This document shows, in pieces, positions 21,219 through 30,125 of a DNA stretch of 34,654 bases. Every line of letters begins with the position of its first letter. The first letter of the stretch is position 1. Source of the DNA: CAZKCI01 sp964551475 (GTDB lineage Bacteria > Auribacterota > Erginobacteria > Erginobacterales > CAZKCI01); contig CAZKCI010000014.1 in the NCBI GenBank assembly GCA_964551475.1, forward strand, positions 1 to 34,654, read 5' to 3'. A program made the position numbers and the translations under genes. The notes beneath the pieces were generated by a model that saw nothing but the letters and a program-made list of their open reading frames with translations, searched no databases and was not told the origin of the DNA.

Positions 21219-21336
21219 ACTTTTGGCATCCATCGATTGACCTGCCTTGCCATCCTTTCGTCGCGGCCGCTCTCGTCGGATCGGATCCGAGACGACGACG
21301 CCAAGATCCGGAAACCCATCGGAACAGGAGGGGAAG

Positions 21337-24300
21337 ATGAAATCTTTGCGCGTCACCCCGATCATGGCCGCTGCCGTGCTCATCGGACTGGCCCTGGGAG
21401 CCGCCGCGCGCGCTTCCACCAACGACCTCCTGGCTCGGCTTCGCGCCGAGACCGGTGGTTCGGCAAGCATCTCCTACCACGGAAAAACCGGCCGGGTCCG
21501 CTTCATCGGGACCGAAGCTGGGTTCGCCATCCCCCGGACCGCCGGGTGCGCGCCGGGGGCCGCGGCGGAGGAGGCGGCGCGGGCCTTCCTCGCCGTCTAC
21601 GGCGGACTCTTCGGAGTCGCCGACCAGGAACGAGAGCTCCTCCTCGTCCGTTCCTCCCCGTCCTCCTCCGGCCGCTCGGTGGTCCGTTTCCAGCAGGTCT
21701 TCCACGGGGTGCCCGTGATGGGGGCCGAGATGGTTGTCCAGCTCGATGCGGATCGGGACGTGCTTTCCGCCAACGGCGAAGTGCTGCCGGGGCTTTCCCT
21801 CGACGTTGAGCCCCGGGTGGACGCGGCGACGGCCGCGGACTCCGCGCGGGCGGCGGTGGCCAAATGGTACGCCCTGGACCCCGCCGACCTCGCGGCGAGC
21901 GAACCGGAACTGTGGATTTACAATCCCATCATCCTGGGACGGAACGCCGACCGCGACTTCCTGGTCTGGCGTCTCCGTGTCCGGCCGGTGCCACCGCTCC
22001 CCATCGACGAACTGGTGCTCGTCGATGCCCGGGCGGGGTTCGTAGCCCTTCACTTCAACCAGGTCCCCTCCGCCCGAAACCGGAGGATTTACGACAATGA
22101 AAACAACACTGCCTACGACCTGCCTGGCCACGGCCCCTTCCGCACCGAAGGACAAGGTCCCGTGGCCGACCGCGCGGACGTGAACGCCGCATACGATTAC
22201 GCCGGCCACACCTACGATTTCTATCTCTCCCAGCACGGCCGGGACAGCCTGGACGGGGCCGGGATGGATCTCGTTTCCACCGTGCGCTACTGCGAGACGA
22301 CGGACGCCTGCCCCTACGCGAACGCCTTTTGGGACGGCGAGCAGATGGTCTACGGGGAGAGCTACGCCGCCGCCGACGACGTGGTGGGGCATGAAATGAC
22401 CCACGGGGTCACCGACCACGCATCGCGCCTCTTCTACTATATGCAGTCCGGCGCCATCAACGAAAGCCTGTCCGACATCTGGGGAGAGTTCATCGACCTC
22501 GGCAACGGGACGGGGACGGATACCCCGGCCGTGCGCTGGCTGTTGGGGGAGGATCTCCCGATCGGCGCCGTCCGCAGCATGAGCAATCCCCCGGACTACG
22601 GCCAGCCCGACCGGATGGGGAGCGGGCTGTACTACTGCGGCGAAAGCGACAACGGCGGCGTCCACTATAACAGCGGCGTGGGCAACCAGGCCGCCTTCCT
22701 CATGGTCGACGGCGGAAGTTTCAACGGCTACCTGGTGTCGCCCCTCTCCGGGGGGATTGCCTCAGTGGCGGATCTTTTTTACGAAGTCCAGACCAACCAC
22801 CTGACCTCGGCGAGCGATTACGCGGACCTCTACGACAGCCTCCAGCAGGCGGCCGTGGCCATCGGGCTTCCCGCCGCCGACCGCCCGGAGGTGCAGGACG
22901 CCTGCGACGCCGTCGAGATGGATCAGCAGCCGGCATCCTGCCCCGCCGACGAGGCGCCGTTCTGCGACCTGGGCGGACCGACCCAGCTCTTCTTCGACAA
23001 CATGGAAACCCCCTCGAGCGGGAACTGGACCTCCGGCGCCCTCGCCGGATCGAACGCATGGTACTACCCCCAGAACTCCAATCCCTATGGATTTGACGCC
23101 ACCTACGCGACCAGCGGTGTCTACAACATCTGGGGGTATGACAGATCCACCCTCTCCGATTCTTATTTCGCCATGACCTCCAATGTCCACCTCCCCCCGA
23201 ACGCCTTCCTCCACTTCAACCACGCTTATGCCTTTGAGGACTATTACGCCGACACCTACGACGGCGGGGTGCTGGAGTACAGCGTCAACGGGGGAGCAAG
23301 CTGGAATGACACCGCCGCCCTCTTCACTGACAACGGCTATACGGGGACCATCTACAGCGGCGAGGGCAACCCCCTGGCCGGACGGCAAGCCTTCTGCGGG
23401 GAGAGCAACGGGTACATCTCCAGCCGCCTGGATCTGAGCTCCCTGGCCGGACAGAACATCCGCTTCCGCTTCCGGATCGGGACCGACACCTTGGGAGGGG
23501 CCTACGGCTGGTTCATCGACGATGTCCGCATCTTCACCTGCTACGCGCCCGTCGCCACTCCCTCGCCCGCGGCGACGCCCGTCGCCACGCCCACCTGCCT
23601 CCCCCTGATCATCGACTCCGGCGACTATAACGGCGACGGGACAGCGGACCCGGCGGTTTTCCGTCCGAACTCCGGCATGTGGGCGGTCCGAAATTTCACT
23701 AATCTCTATTTCGGCGCCTCCTCCGATTTCCCGGCTCCGGGAGACTACGACGCCGACGGGACGACCGACGCCGCCGTCTTCCGCCCCTCCCAGGGCCTGT
23801 GGGGGATCCGGAACATCAGCCGCGTCTATTTCGGGATTGCCGGAGACCAGCCCATCCCCGGCGATTACAACGGCGACGGGCGGACCGAGATCGGCGTTTT
23901 CCGCTCCGCGAAAAGCCAGTGGGCGATCTTCAACCTCACCCGCTGGTATTTCGGAAGTTCGACCGATCGTCCCGCCCCCGGCGATTACGACGGCGACGGC
24001 ACGGCCGACCTCGCCCTCTTCCGAAAAGCGGCCGGGATGTGGGCGATCAATAAAATCACCCGCGTCTACTTCGGCGGAGAGGGGGATCTCCCCGTATCCG
24101 CGGATTACAACGGCGAGGGCAGAACCGAATGCGCCGTTTACCGTCCTCAGTTCGGCCTCTGGCTGGTCAGAGACTACACGCGGCTTTGTTTCGGGGGGAA
24201 TACCTATCTGCCGCTTCCGGGCGATTACGACGGCAACGGAGGCGACGATCCCGGCGCTTTCCGTCCTCTCACCGGTCTCTGGACCCTGCCGGGGCTCACC

Positions 24301-24345
24301 CGAACCTTCTTCGGGACAGCGGGGGATATCCCGGTCACGAGATAG
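21337..24345 (+). CDS. Secreted thermolysin-family (M4) metalloprotease with MAM-like domain and six 40-residue repeats
   Basis: About 1002 residues. A signal peptide (to about ARA, residue 29) precedes an FTP/PepSY-type propeptide region. The M4 catalytic domain has HEMTH (H352, E353, H356), third zinc ligand E376 in NESLSDIWGE exactly 24 residues on as in thermolysin, and H443 in GGVHYNSG as the equivalent of thermolysin H231. Next come a MAM/jelly-roll-like region (FFDNMETPS to GWFIDDVRIF) and a Pro/Thr linker. Six 40-residue repeats complete the C-terminus, each starting GDYxGDGxxD (calcium-type loop) and containing VFRP, W and YFG. ATG 21337 follows AGGAGGGG. It is likely exported, activated by propeptide loss and used on extracellular protein. 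Confidence 0.93.
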   Translation: MKSLRVTPIMAAAVLIGLALGAAARASTNDLLARLRAETGGSASISYHGKTGRVRFIGTEAGFAIPRTAGCAPGAAAEEAARAFLAVYGGLFGVADQERELLLVRSSPSSSGRSVVRFQQVFHGVPVMGAEMVVQLDADRDVLSANGEVLPGLSLDVEPRVDAATAADSARAAVAKWYALDPADLAASEPELWIYNPIILGRNADRDFLVWRLRVRPVPPLPIDELVLVDARAGFVALHFNQVPSARNRRIYDNENNTAYDLPGHGPFRTEGQGPVADRADVNAAYDYAGHTYDFYLSQHGRDSLDGAGMDLVSTVRYCETTDACPYANAFWDGEQMVYGESYAAADDVVGHEMTHGVTDHASRLFYYMQSGAINESLSDIWGEFIDLGNGTGTDTPAVRWLLGEDLPIGAVRSMSNPPDYGQPDRMGSGLYYCGESDNGGVHYNSGVGNQAAFLMVDGGSFNGYLVSPLSGGIASVADLFYEVQTNHLTSASDYADLYDSLQQAAVAIGLPAADRPEVQDACDAVEMDQQPASCPADEAPFCDLGGPTQLFFDNMETPSSGNWTSGALAGSNAWYYPQNSNPYGFDATYATSGVYNIWGYDRSTLSDSYFAMTSNVHLPPNAFLHFNHAYAFEDYYADTYDGGVLEYSVNGGASWNDTAALFTDNGYTGTIYSGEGNPLAGRQAFCGESNGYISSRLDLSSLAGQNIRFRFRIGTDTLGGAYGWFIDDVRIFTCYAPVATPSPAATPVATPTCLPLIIDSGDYNGDGTADPAVFRPNSGMWAVRNFTNLYFGASSDFPAPGDYDADGTTDAAVFRPSQGLWGIRNISRVYFGIAGDQPIPGDYNGDGRTEIGVFRSAKSQWAIFNLTRWYFGSSTDRPAPGDYDGDGTADLALFRKAAGMWAINKITRVYFGGEGDLPVSADYNGEGRTECAVYRPQFGLWLVRDYTRLCFGGNTYLPLPGDYDGNGGDDPGAFRPLTGLWTLPGLTRTFFGTAGDIPVTR
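23620..24339 (+). repeat. Six tandem 120-bp coding repeats
   Basis: Six units of exactly 40 codons, each beginning GDY (one unit ADY) with a D-x-N/D-G-D/N-G loop and a GLW/YFG core. Successive units diverge by substitution only, without length change. They resemble VCBS/FG-GAP-like beta-propeller blades. Confidence 0.85.
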
Positions 24346-24419
24346 CGGCCGATTGAGGAGTCGTCGTGAAAACGAGGGCGGTTTCCCGGCCGGGGAGACC
24401 GCCCTCATCCTTATCTCCG

Positions 24420-24496
24420 GTGACGCGTTGCCACATGGGAGAGAACCGCTTCTGCCATTCCCCATTCACCATTCCCCATCCCCCATTCACCATTCC
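24420..24496. repeat. Short ATTCCCCATTCACC direct repeats between convergent genes
   Basis: Between the protease and the glycosyltransferase, the motif CCATTCCCCATTCACC recurs in about two near-identical units at 24450-24495, right before the glycosyltransferase stop. No terminator hairpin is visible. Confidence 0.5.
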
Positions 24497-26089
24497 CTAC
24501 TTGATCCAATAGATCCGGATCGCGGGGCCGGGACGGCTGACCCCCTCGAAGCCGTCGATCGGGACGTAGAAGGCGTCGAAGGGGTCGTATACGGGCGGGC
24601 GGGCGGAGGGAACGAACGGATCGGCCGTGAAAAGGGGTTGCGCCTCCCGGGCCAGGAGGTCGTTCACCTCCGGCGGCGCCTGCGAATAGGAAAGCGGGTG
24701 CTGGTCGAGAATGAAAAACCACCCCTGGTGCCTCAGTCCCCGGATCAGCCCGGCCATCTCCTCCGCTTTCGTTCCCTCCGGCAGGGCGCTGCGGTTCGGG
24801 TAGAGGCCGGCGGCGGGGGGGCGGCCGAAGATCAGCGGATGGGCGAAGAGCAGGCGCGAATCGAGGGGCAGTTTTTCGACCATCCATTCCGAGGCCTGGA
24901 CGCGGGTGTCGGTCCGGGAGAGCAGGGCGTCGAGACGAACCAGCCGTCCGGCCGGCTCGGCGGCGACGGCCAGGGCCGACAACGCCAGCAGCAGCCCCGA
25001 CGCCTTCCCGCGCGCGAACGCCGCGCGCAGGGCCTCCGCGGCGAGCAGGCAGAGGAAAGGGAGGAGGAGCGTGGTGTAGCGGAGAAAGCAGGACTTCTGG
25101 AAGGCGAGAAGCGCGAAAAAGGGGACGACGAACGACAGCAGGAGACGGAAGGCGACGGCGCCGCGAAGAGCGCGGGCGAGCCCATAGACCGCTCCCGCGA
25201 GAGCCAGAATTTCCAGGGGGAGACCCAGCCCGTAGCGGAGAGAGAAGAGAGGATGGTAGAGCCAGCCCCGGGCCGTCTTGAGGCCGGGGAGAAGATGAAA
25301 CCCGGTGCGGAACTGGGGGGCGAGGATCCCGCCGCCGATCTCCCGGGCGGCGGCGCGAAAATCCAGCCAGAGGAAGGGCGAGGAAATGGCGAAGACCAGC
25401 GCGGCCAGCAGGGCGGCGGCGATCAAGCGGCGAAGCGAACGGGGACGGGGACGGGAGAGATGGGCGGCGAGGAGGGGGAAGGCGGCCGCGGCCGCGTAGT
25501 ATTTGGTCGAGACGGCCAGGCCGCAGAAGAGGCCGGCCCAGAGGTAGTCACGGCGAAGCCCCCGCTTGTATATCGACCAGGAGCCGCCGAGCGCGGCCAC
25601 CGTGAAGAGGGCCGCCGGGATGTCGAGCATGGCGAAACGGGAGTCGCGGCCGTGAAGGAATGACGCTCCGAGGAAGAGGGCGGCGATCAGGCCGGCCTCG
25701 GGAGAAAAGAGCCTCTTCCCCAGGCGATAGAGGGACAGGATCGTGAGGAGCCCCAGTCCGCAGAAGGCCAGGCGGAAAGCGAGGTAATAGGGAGCGGGGT
25801 GGGCGGCGAGAGCCGCCGGCGCTCCCAGACGGGCCTCCCCGCGGAGAAAGGCCCGGGCGCCATCGGCGGTTTCCAGGCCGCCCCGGGCGAGATAGAAAAA
25901 GAGGCTCGGCCAGATAAAATAGCGCGGGTTGAGATCGGCCGCGGTGAATCGGGCGGCGGTGGCGAGAAGACGGTCCTCGTCCGGGCGGCAGTAGACGCAG
26001 TCGAGACCGTAGCCGATCCCCCAAAGGCGAAGGACCGCGGAAGCGGCGAGGATGAGGAAAAGCAGGCCAGCGGCAGTCCGAGATCTCAT
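24497..26089 (-). CDS. GT-C family (ArnT/PMT-like, family 39) membrane glycosyltransferase
   Basis: A 530-residue polytopic membrane protein with many hydrophobic helices. The first extracytoplasmic loop has CVYCRPDEDRLLATA, giving the acidic D37-E38-D39 motif of lipid-phosphosugar-dependent GT-C enzymes, and FIWPSLFFYLARGG follows as in PMT_2 proteins. HGRDSRFAMLDIPAALF and VSTKYYAA are also typical. Such enzymes transfer a sugar from a polyprenyl phosphate donor to lipid, glycan or protein. The acceptor is unknown and no glycan cluster surrounds it. It converges with the protease gene. Confidence 0.87.
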   Translation of the reverse strand: MRSRTAAGLLFLILAASAVLRLWGIGYGLDCVYCRPDEDRLLATAARFTAADLNPRYFIWPSLFFYLARGGLETADGARAFLRGEARLGAPAALAAHPAPYYLAFRLAFCGLGLLTILSLYRLGKRLFSPEAGLIAALFLGASFLHGRDSRFAMLDIPAALFTVAALGGSWSIYKRGLRRDYLWAGLFCGLAVSTKYYAAAAAFPLLAAHLSRPRPRSLRRLIAAALLAALVFAISSPFLWLDFRAAAREIGGGILAPQFRTGFHLLPGLKTARGWLYHPLFSLRYGLGLPLEILALAGAVYGLARALRGAVAFRLLLSFVVPFFALLAFQKSCFLRYTTLLLPFLCLLAAEALRAAFARGKASGLLLALSALAVAAEPAGRLVRLDALLSRTDTRVQASEWMVEKLPLDSRLLFAHPLIFGRPPAAGLYPNRSALPEGTKAEEMAGLIRGLRHQGWFFILDQHPLSYSQAPPEVNDLLAREAQPLFTADPFVPSARPPVYDPFDAFYVPIDGFEGVSRPGPAIRIYWIK

Positions 26090-26300
26090 AGCGACACGCT
26101 GAACGTCACACGTTCCCCGTTACACGTTCCCCGCTGACTTCACGCCGCGAACCCATGATTCCCGTGAAACGACGCGCGCGTTCGCACATAATGATACGAA
26201 CCGTGATCCCGGCCAACCTTTTTGTATCTATTCCCCCCCTTCGCGTAATCTGCGGCTGGTTTCTCCGGGGGCGAGGCGGGGGAGTTCCATCCGTGAAATC

Positions 26301-26320
26301 CCTGCCTGCCGGCAGGCAGG
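26301..26320. repeat. Perfect 20-bp palindrome
   Basis: CCTGCCTGCCGGCAGGCAGG is its own reverse complement. It lies in the 273-base gap between the glycosyltransferase and helicase genes. Nearby (26106-26132) are short repeats of CACGTTCCCCG. No gene is seen in the gap. Confidence 0.8.
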
Positions 26321-26345
26321 CGCGCTACTCGTGGTTTCGTTTTTG

Positions 26346-26354
26346 TGATATAAG
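26346..26354 (+). promoter_or_regulatory. Extended -10 promoter very close to the helicase start
   Basis: TGATATAAG reads as an extended -10 (TG, A, TATAAG, five of six). The start codon at 26363 is only nine bases beyond, so the message would be leaderless or nearly so. No Shine-Dalgarno is present. Confidence 0.5.
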
Positions 26355-26362
26355 TCCCCGCC

Positions 26363-28285
26363 ATGATCTACGACGAATTCCAGAAATGGGCGATCGAGGC
26401 CATCGACCGGGGAGAGTCGACGATCGTCTCCGCCCCGACCGGGGCGGGCAAGACGGCGATCGCCGAATACGCGATCCGGAAGTGCCTGCAGCGCGGGGAG
26501 CGGGTCGTCTACACCGCGCCCCTGAAAGCCCTCTCCAATCAGAAATACCGGGAATTCGGCGCCGCCTTCCCCGGCCGGGTCGGGATCCTGACCGGCGACG
26601 TCTCGCTCGACCCCCGCGCCCCCCTCACCATCCTGACCACCGAGATCCTGCGCAACCAGGTCCTGGAGGGGACCGAGACCCTCGCCGACGTCGGCTGGGT
26701 GATCTTCGACGAGATCCATTATCTCGACGATCCGGAGCGGGGGACGGTCTGGGAGGAGACGCTGATCCTCCTCCCCCCCCGGGTCAAGATCCTGGCCCTC
26801 TCCGCCACCATCCCCAACATCCGCGAGTTCGCCGGCTGGATCGAATCGATCCGGAAGAATCCCCTCACGGTGATCGTCGAGGAGAAACGTCCGGTCCCCC
26901 TCCACTTCCTCTTCCAGTCCCGCGGGAAGATCCTGGACAGCCTGGAGCGGCTGGGCGAGGAGGAGTACCGCGCGGACCGCCGGCGGCCGGCCGACGCCTA
27001 CAGCCGGCGCGGCGAGGAGGACGGCGCGGGGTCCCCGGCGGAGCTCATCCAGCACCTGAGGGAGCAGAGAAGGCTCCCCTGCCTCTACTTCGCCTTCAGC
27101 CGGCGGCGCTGCGAGGAGCTGGCCGAGGAGATGTCCTCCTTCAATCTTCTCCAGCCGGAAGAAAAGCGCCGGATCTCAGAGCTCTATGACCGTCTCTGCG
27201 CGCGCTTCGACCTCGCGGGGGAGCGCAGCGCCGAGGAGCTCCGGCCCCTGATCGAGAGAGGGATCGCCTATCACCACGCCGGCCTTCTCCCCACGGTCAA
27301 GGAGGTGGTGGAACAGCTTTTTTACAGCCGCTTGATCAAGCTCATCTTCGCCACCGAAACCTTCGCCCTGGGGATCAACATGCCCGCCCGCTCGGTGGCC
27401 TTCGACCGCTTGCAGAGGTTCACCGGGACGGATCTGGAGATGATGAAAACACGGGATTTCTACCAGATGGCCGGACGGGCGGGACGGCGGGGGATCGACG
27501 CGGAGGGGTACGTCTACTGCCGCGTCCACCCGCGCCATGTCTCGACCGCCCAGGTGAAAATGGTCATCCTGGGGACGCCGGAGAAGGTCCACTCCCGCTT
27601 CAACGCCTCCTACGCCTCGATCCTCAACCTCTACCGCCGCCACGGCGAGCGGGTGACCGAGCTCTATCCCCTCACCTTCCACTATTTCCGCGAGCGGGAA
27701 AGCGCGCGCGCCCAGGCCGCCCGGCTCCTCTCCGCCAAGCTCTCCCTCCTCAAGGATCTGGGCTACATCGCCCGGGGGGCGCTCACCGGGAAGGGGAACT
27801 TCGCCGCCGGCGTCTACGGCTACGAAATGCCGGCGGGGGAGCTCTTCGGACGGGGATTTCTGGACCGCCTCTCCTCCCGCGACCTGGCCGCGCTCTGCCT
27901 GGCCCTGGTCTTCGAGCCCTCGGCGAAGCTCCGGCGGCTGAAACCGCGGGAGAAAAAGGCCGGCTGGTCGAAGGAGCTCAAGCGGACCGTGGGAGCCATC
28001 CACCGGGCGGAGGATAAGCTCAGGATCTCGCCCCGCTCCAAGGATCTCTCCTTCCATCTGACCGACCTCCTCTGGCGCTGGATGGGGGGGAGCGCCTTCG
28101 CGGAGGTGACGGAGAGATGCCCGGTCGACGAAGGCGAGCTGGTCCGCTATTTCCGGATGTGCGTCCAGATCCTGCGGGAGATTCACGACGCGCCCGGGAC
28201 CGAACCGCTCCGGGGGAAAGTCCGCGACGCCATCGCCCGGATCAACCGGGGCGTGGTCGACGCCGAACGGCAGTTGCGGAGCTAG
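26363..28285 (+). CDS. Ski2/Mtr4-like superfamily 2 RNA helicase
   Basis: A 640-residue helicase with Walker A SAPTGAGKT (residues 23-31), APLKALSNQKYREF, DEIH box VIFDEIHYLDD (116-119), LSATIPN (motif III) and QMAGRAGRRGID (motif VI), plus AYHHAGLLP and FATETFALGINMP. The spacing and these motifs place it with Ski2/Mtr4/HelY rather than RecQ or RecG. The C-terminal part (about 470-640) is a shortened helical region without a clear DSHCT domain. The bacterial role is uncertain: RNA processing or repair. It starts at ATG 26363 just after a -10 element and converges with dcd. Confidence 0.9.
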   Translation: MIYDEFQKWAIEAIDRGESTIVSAPTGAGKTAIAEYAIRKCLQRGERVVYTAPLKALSNQKYREFGAAFPGRVGILTGDVSLDPRAPLTILTTEILRNQVLEGTETLADVGWVIFDEIHYLDDPERGTVWEETLILLPPRVKILALSATIPNIREFAGWIESIRKNPLTVIVEEKRPVPLHFLFQSRGKILDSLERLGEEEYRADRRRPADAYSRRGEEDGAGSPAELIQHLREQRRLPCLYFAFSRRRCEELAEEMSSFNLLQPEEKRRISELYDRLCARFDLAGERSAEELRPLIERGIAYHHAGLLPTVKEVVEQLFYSRLIKLIFATETFALGINMPARSVAFDRLQRFTGTDLEMMKTRDFYQMAGRAGRRGIDAEGYVYCRVHPRHVSTAQVKMVILGTPEKVHSRFNASYASILNLYRRHGERVTELYPLTFHYFRERESARAQAARLLSAKLSLLKDLGYIARGALTGKGNFAAGVYGYEMPAGELFGRGFLDRLSSRDLAALCLALVFEPSAKLRRLKPREKKAGWSKELKRTVGAIHRAEDKLRISPRSKDLSFHLTDLLWRWMGGSAFAEVTERCPVDEGELVRYFRMCVQILREIHDAPGTEPLRGKVRDAIARINRGVVDAERQLRS

Positions 28286-28789
28286 CTATTGCTTCGCGAA
28301 GCGCCCCCGGTAGCGCCCCTCGCCGAGCGTGTATTCGAAAACGAACTGGCAGATCCTCGTCCCCGGGTGGATCGCGAGCGGGATGGGGGAGGCGTTGTAC
28401 ATCTCCAGCGTCTGCCGGTTGGATATCCCCGGCTGCATGAAGGACGCGGTGATGTGGACCAGGAGACCGAGGCGGGCGAAGCGGCTCCTCCCCTCCAGGC
28501 GTCCGCAGATGTTGGGGGGCAGGCTGATCTTCTCCACCGTCATGCCCATCGCCGACTCTCCCGGCATCAGGAGGAAGTAGTCCTTGACCGTGATCTCCTG
28601 TGTGATCTGGCGATAGTCGGAAGCCTCGGTGATGTGAAAAATCTCCCGGACCTTTTTGTAGACCCAGAAGCGGTTGGCCAGGCGCAGATCGACCGACCCG
28701 GGGCCGATCTGGCTCTCCGAGAACGGTTCGATCCGGATCAGCCCCTCCCGGATCAAACGCTTGAGTTCAGTGCGGGCGATGACGCTCAT
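28286..28789 (-). CDS. dcd: dCTP deaminase (Dcd/DUT family)
   Basis: About 167 residues. It deaminates dCTP toward dUTP, feeding thymidylate synthesis. The trimeric dUTPase-like fold motifs are SQIGPGSVDLRLANRFW, LEGRSRFARLGLLVHITA, MQPGISNRQTLEMYN (catalytic Glu in TLEMYN) and PGTRICQFVFEYT. It is slightly shorter than the E. coli enzyme and nearer the archaeal length; a bifunctional deaminase-dUTPase cannot be excluded. The start is ATG 28789, directly after AGGAGGTCCC. The frame upstream is repeat-derived and not used. Confidence 0.92.
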   Translation of the reverse strand: MSVIARTELKRLIREGLIRIEPFSESQIGPGSVDLRLANRFWVYKKVREIFHITEASDYRQITQEITVKDYFLLMPGESAMGMTVEKISLPPNICGRLEGRSRFARLGLLVHITASFMQPGISNRQTLEMYNASPIPLAIHPGTRICQFVFEYTLGEGRYRGRFAKQ

Positions 28790-28800
28790 GGGACCTCCTG

Positions 28801-28915
28801 AGGAATGGAGGAATGGAGTACTGGAGCAATGGAGTATTGGAGAAACACAATCCGCCAGCCGGCCGGCATTACTCCAACACTCCATTACTCCATTGTTTCA
28901 CCACTCCATCACTCC
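28801..28915. repeat. Inverted repeat of TGGAGNA units between dcd and the PRTase-like gene
   Basis: Left-side units such as GGAATGGAGTACTGGAG and CAATGGAGTATTGGAG face ACTCCAACACTCCATTACTC on the right side. The arms are imperfect but built from the same 8-10-base unit. They sit in the gap between divergent genes, around a GCCAGCCGGCCGGC centre. Confidence 0.65.
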
Positions 28916-28979
28916 CGTTTAGCGGTGGAATATTATACCGGGATACTTTATCATCATTGTTGAGAAGGATAAACCCCCT

Positions 28980-30125
28980 TTGCCCGTCCCCATGGACTAC
29001 CTCGAACCGATCCTGCGGAACCAGGCGATCTCCTGCTATCGCCTCCATCCCGAATACGCCCCCGAGCTCGACATCTACGTCGTCTCCACCCCCTCCTCCC
29101 GCCGCATCCTGAACCACCCCGAGCTGGTCGGGGTGGAGTTCACCCGGGAGCTCAAGAACGCGGTCGCCGAAACCCTGCGCTATTTCCCCGACCGGGACTA
29201 TTATCTCTCTCTCCACCCCGCCACGCTGTCCGTCGTGCACTTCCTCCGCTCCGGACTGAACTTCGGCATCCGGGAGGCGCTCTACGACGCCTGGGGATTC
29301 AACACCCAGGCCTCCTCCTTCATCACCTCCCAGCGCCAGCGCGACCAGTTCGGGCGCTGGTATATCAAGGACGACCAGTACCGCAAGATCGAGATCCCCT
29401 CCGGGGTCTCCTTCTTCATCGGCGAGATCGTGGCCACCGGCGTGACGGTGGACAACGGGCTGGAGATCATCTTCCGCCTGGCCAAGAACCTGGGACGGCC
29501 CGTCCACAACGTCGTCTTCTTTACCATCGGCTGCCACAAGATCGAAAAGGCCCTGCAGAAATACGACGCGCTCCTCCGGCAGACCTTCCGGGAGTACCGC
29601 AAGACCACCTTGATCTACCTGGAGGGGAAGTTCCACCTGGCCGACTCCCGGACCGAGGCGCGCCTGAAGATCCAGGGGACCGATCTCATGCGCCACCCGG
29701 CCCTGCTCGCCCCGGAGTTCGAGATCTCCCAGTTCGACCGGCTCTCCTCGCCCCTGGAGCGGTGCGTGATCTACGACGGGGGGGCGCGCGCCTTCGACAT
29801 CCCCGGCTATTTCGAGGACCTCACCGGCTACTGGAAGAAGCTGCTCGACCAGGGGAAGGCGGGCTGGACGCTCGAGGAGGCGCTCGCGGAGCGCTGGCCG
29901 GCCGCCGAGTATCGCCTCTCCTTCCCCCGCTTCGCCGTGATCAAGAGAAGAAGCTGGAGCCGGCTGGAGCGAGGGCTGGTGAAGAAGGCGTATCGGGCTT
30001 ATGCCCGCCGCTGGGGGAAAACCCTGATCGGGAAATCCAACACCAGCCAGGCGCTGGTCGACCTCTGCCACCGCCGGCTGCGGGAACTGGGAGGGACGGT
30101 GGCAACTTGTCAACTGGCCAGTTGA
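28980..30125 (+). CDS. Phosphoribosyltransferase-like protein of unknown function
   Basis: A 381-residue protein. A central stretch FFIGEIVATGVTVDNGLEII resembles the PRPP-binding loop of type I phosphoribosyltransferases (hydrophobic strand, acidic pair position, TG), and VHNVVFFTIGCHKIEKAL follows. The rest is unfamiliar, and I do not recognise a named family. The start is TTG 28980 because AAGGAT lies nine bases upstream; ATG 28992 is the alternative. The last residues (GGTVATCQLAS) are encoded by a perfect-looking palindrome, so the native C-terminus may be shorter. It is divergent from dcd, which suggests nucleotide metabolism, but this is only inference. Confidence 0.75.
   Translation: MPVPMDYLEPILRNQAISCYRLHPEYAPELDIYVVSTPSSRRILNHPELVGVEFTRELKNAVAETLRYFPDRDYYLSLHPATLSVVHFLRSGLNFGIREALYDAWGFNTQASSFITSQRQRDQFGRWYIKDDQYRKIEIPSGVSFFIGEIVATGVTVDNGLEIIFRLAKNLGRPVHNVVFFTIGCHKIEKALQKYDALLRQTFREYRKTTLIYLEGKFHLADSRTEARLKIQGTDLMRHPALLAPEFEISQFDRLSSPLERCVIYDGGARAFDIPGYFEDLTGYWKKLLDQGKAGWTLEEALAERWPAAEYRLSFPRFAVIKRRSWSRLERGLVKKAYRAYARRWGKTLIGKSNTSQALVDLCHRRLRELGGTVATCQLAS

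Larger units (their letters stand above)
20892..21336. other. 445-base gap upstream of the M4 protease gene
   Basis: It contains a promoter (21083-21111), a leader hairpin (21190-21218) and the protease ribosome binding site (AGGAGGGGAAG before ATG 21337). On the minus strand around 20940-21012 a 57-codon frame reads EVHGVPGILMIGEAGAGK. This resembles the P-loop of HPr kinase, but it has no start and stops inside the hydrolase gene. No complete gene is present. Confidence 0.5.

Noticed and set aside
23620..24339. Regular 120-bp periodicity, considered as a non-coding satellite or CRISPR.
   Set aside because: The units are codon-exact, conserved at the protein level and in frame with the protease.
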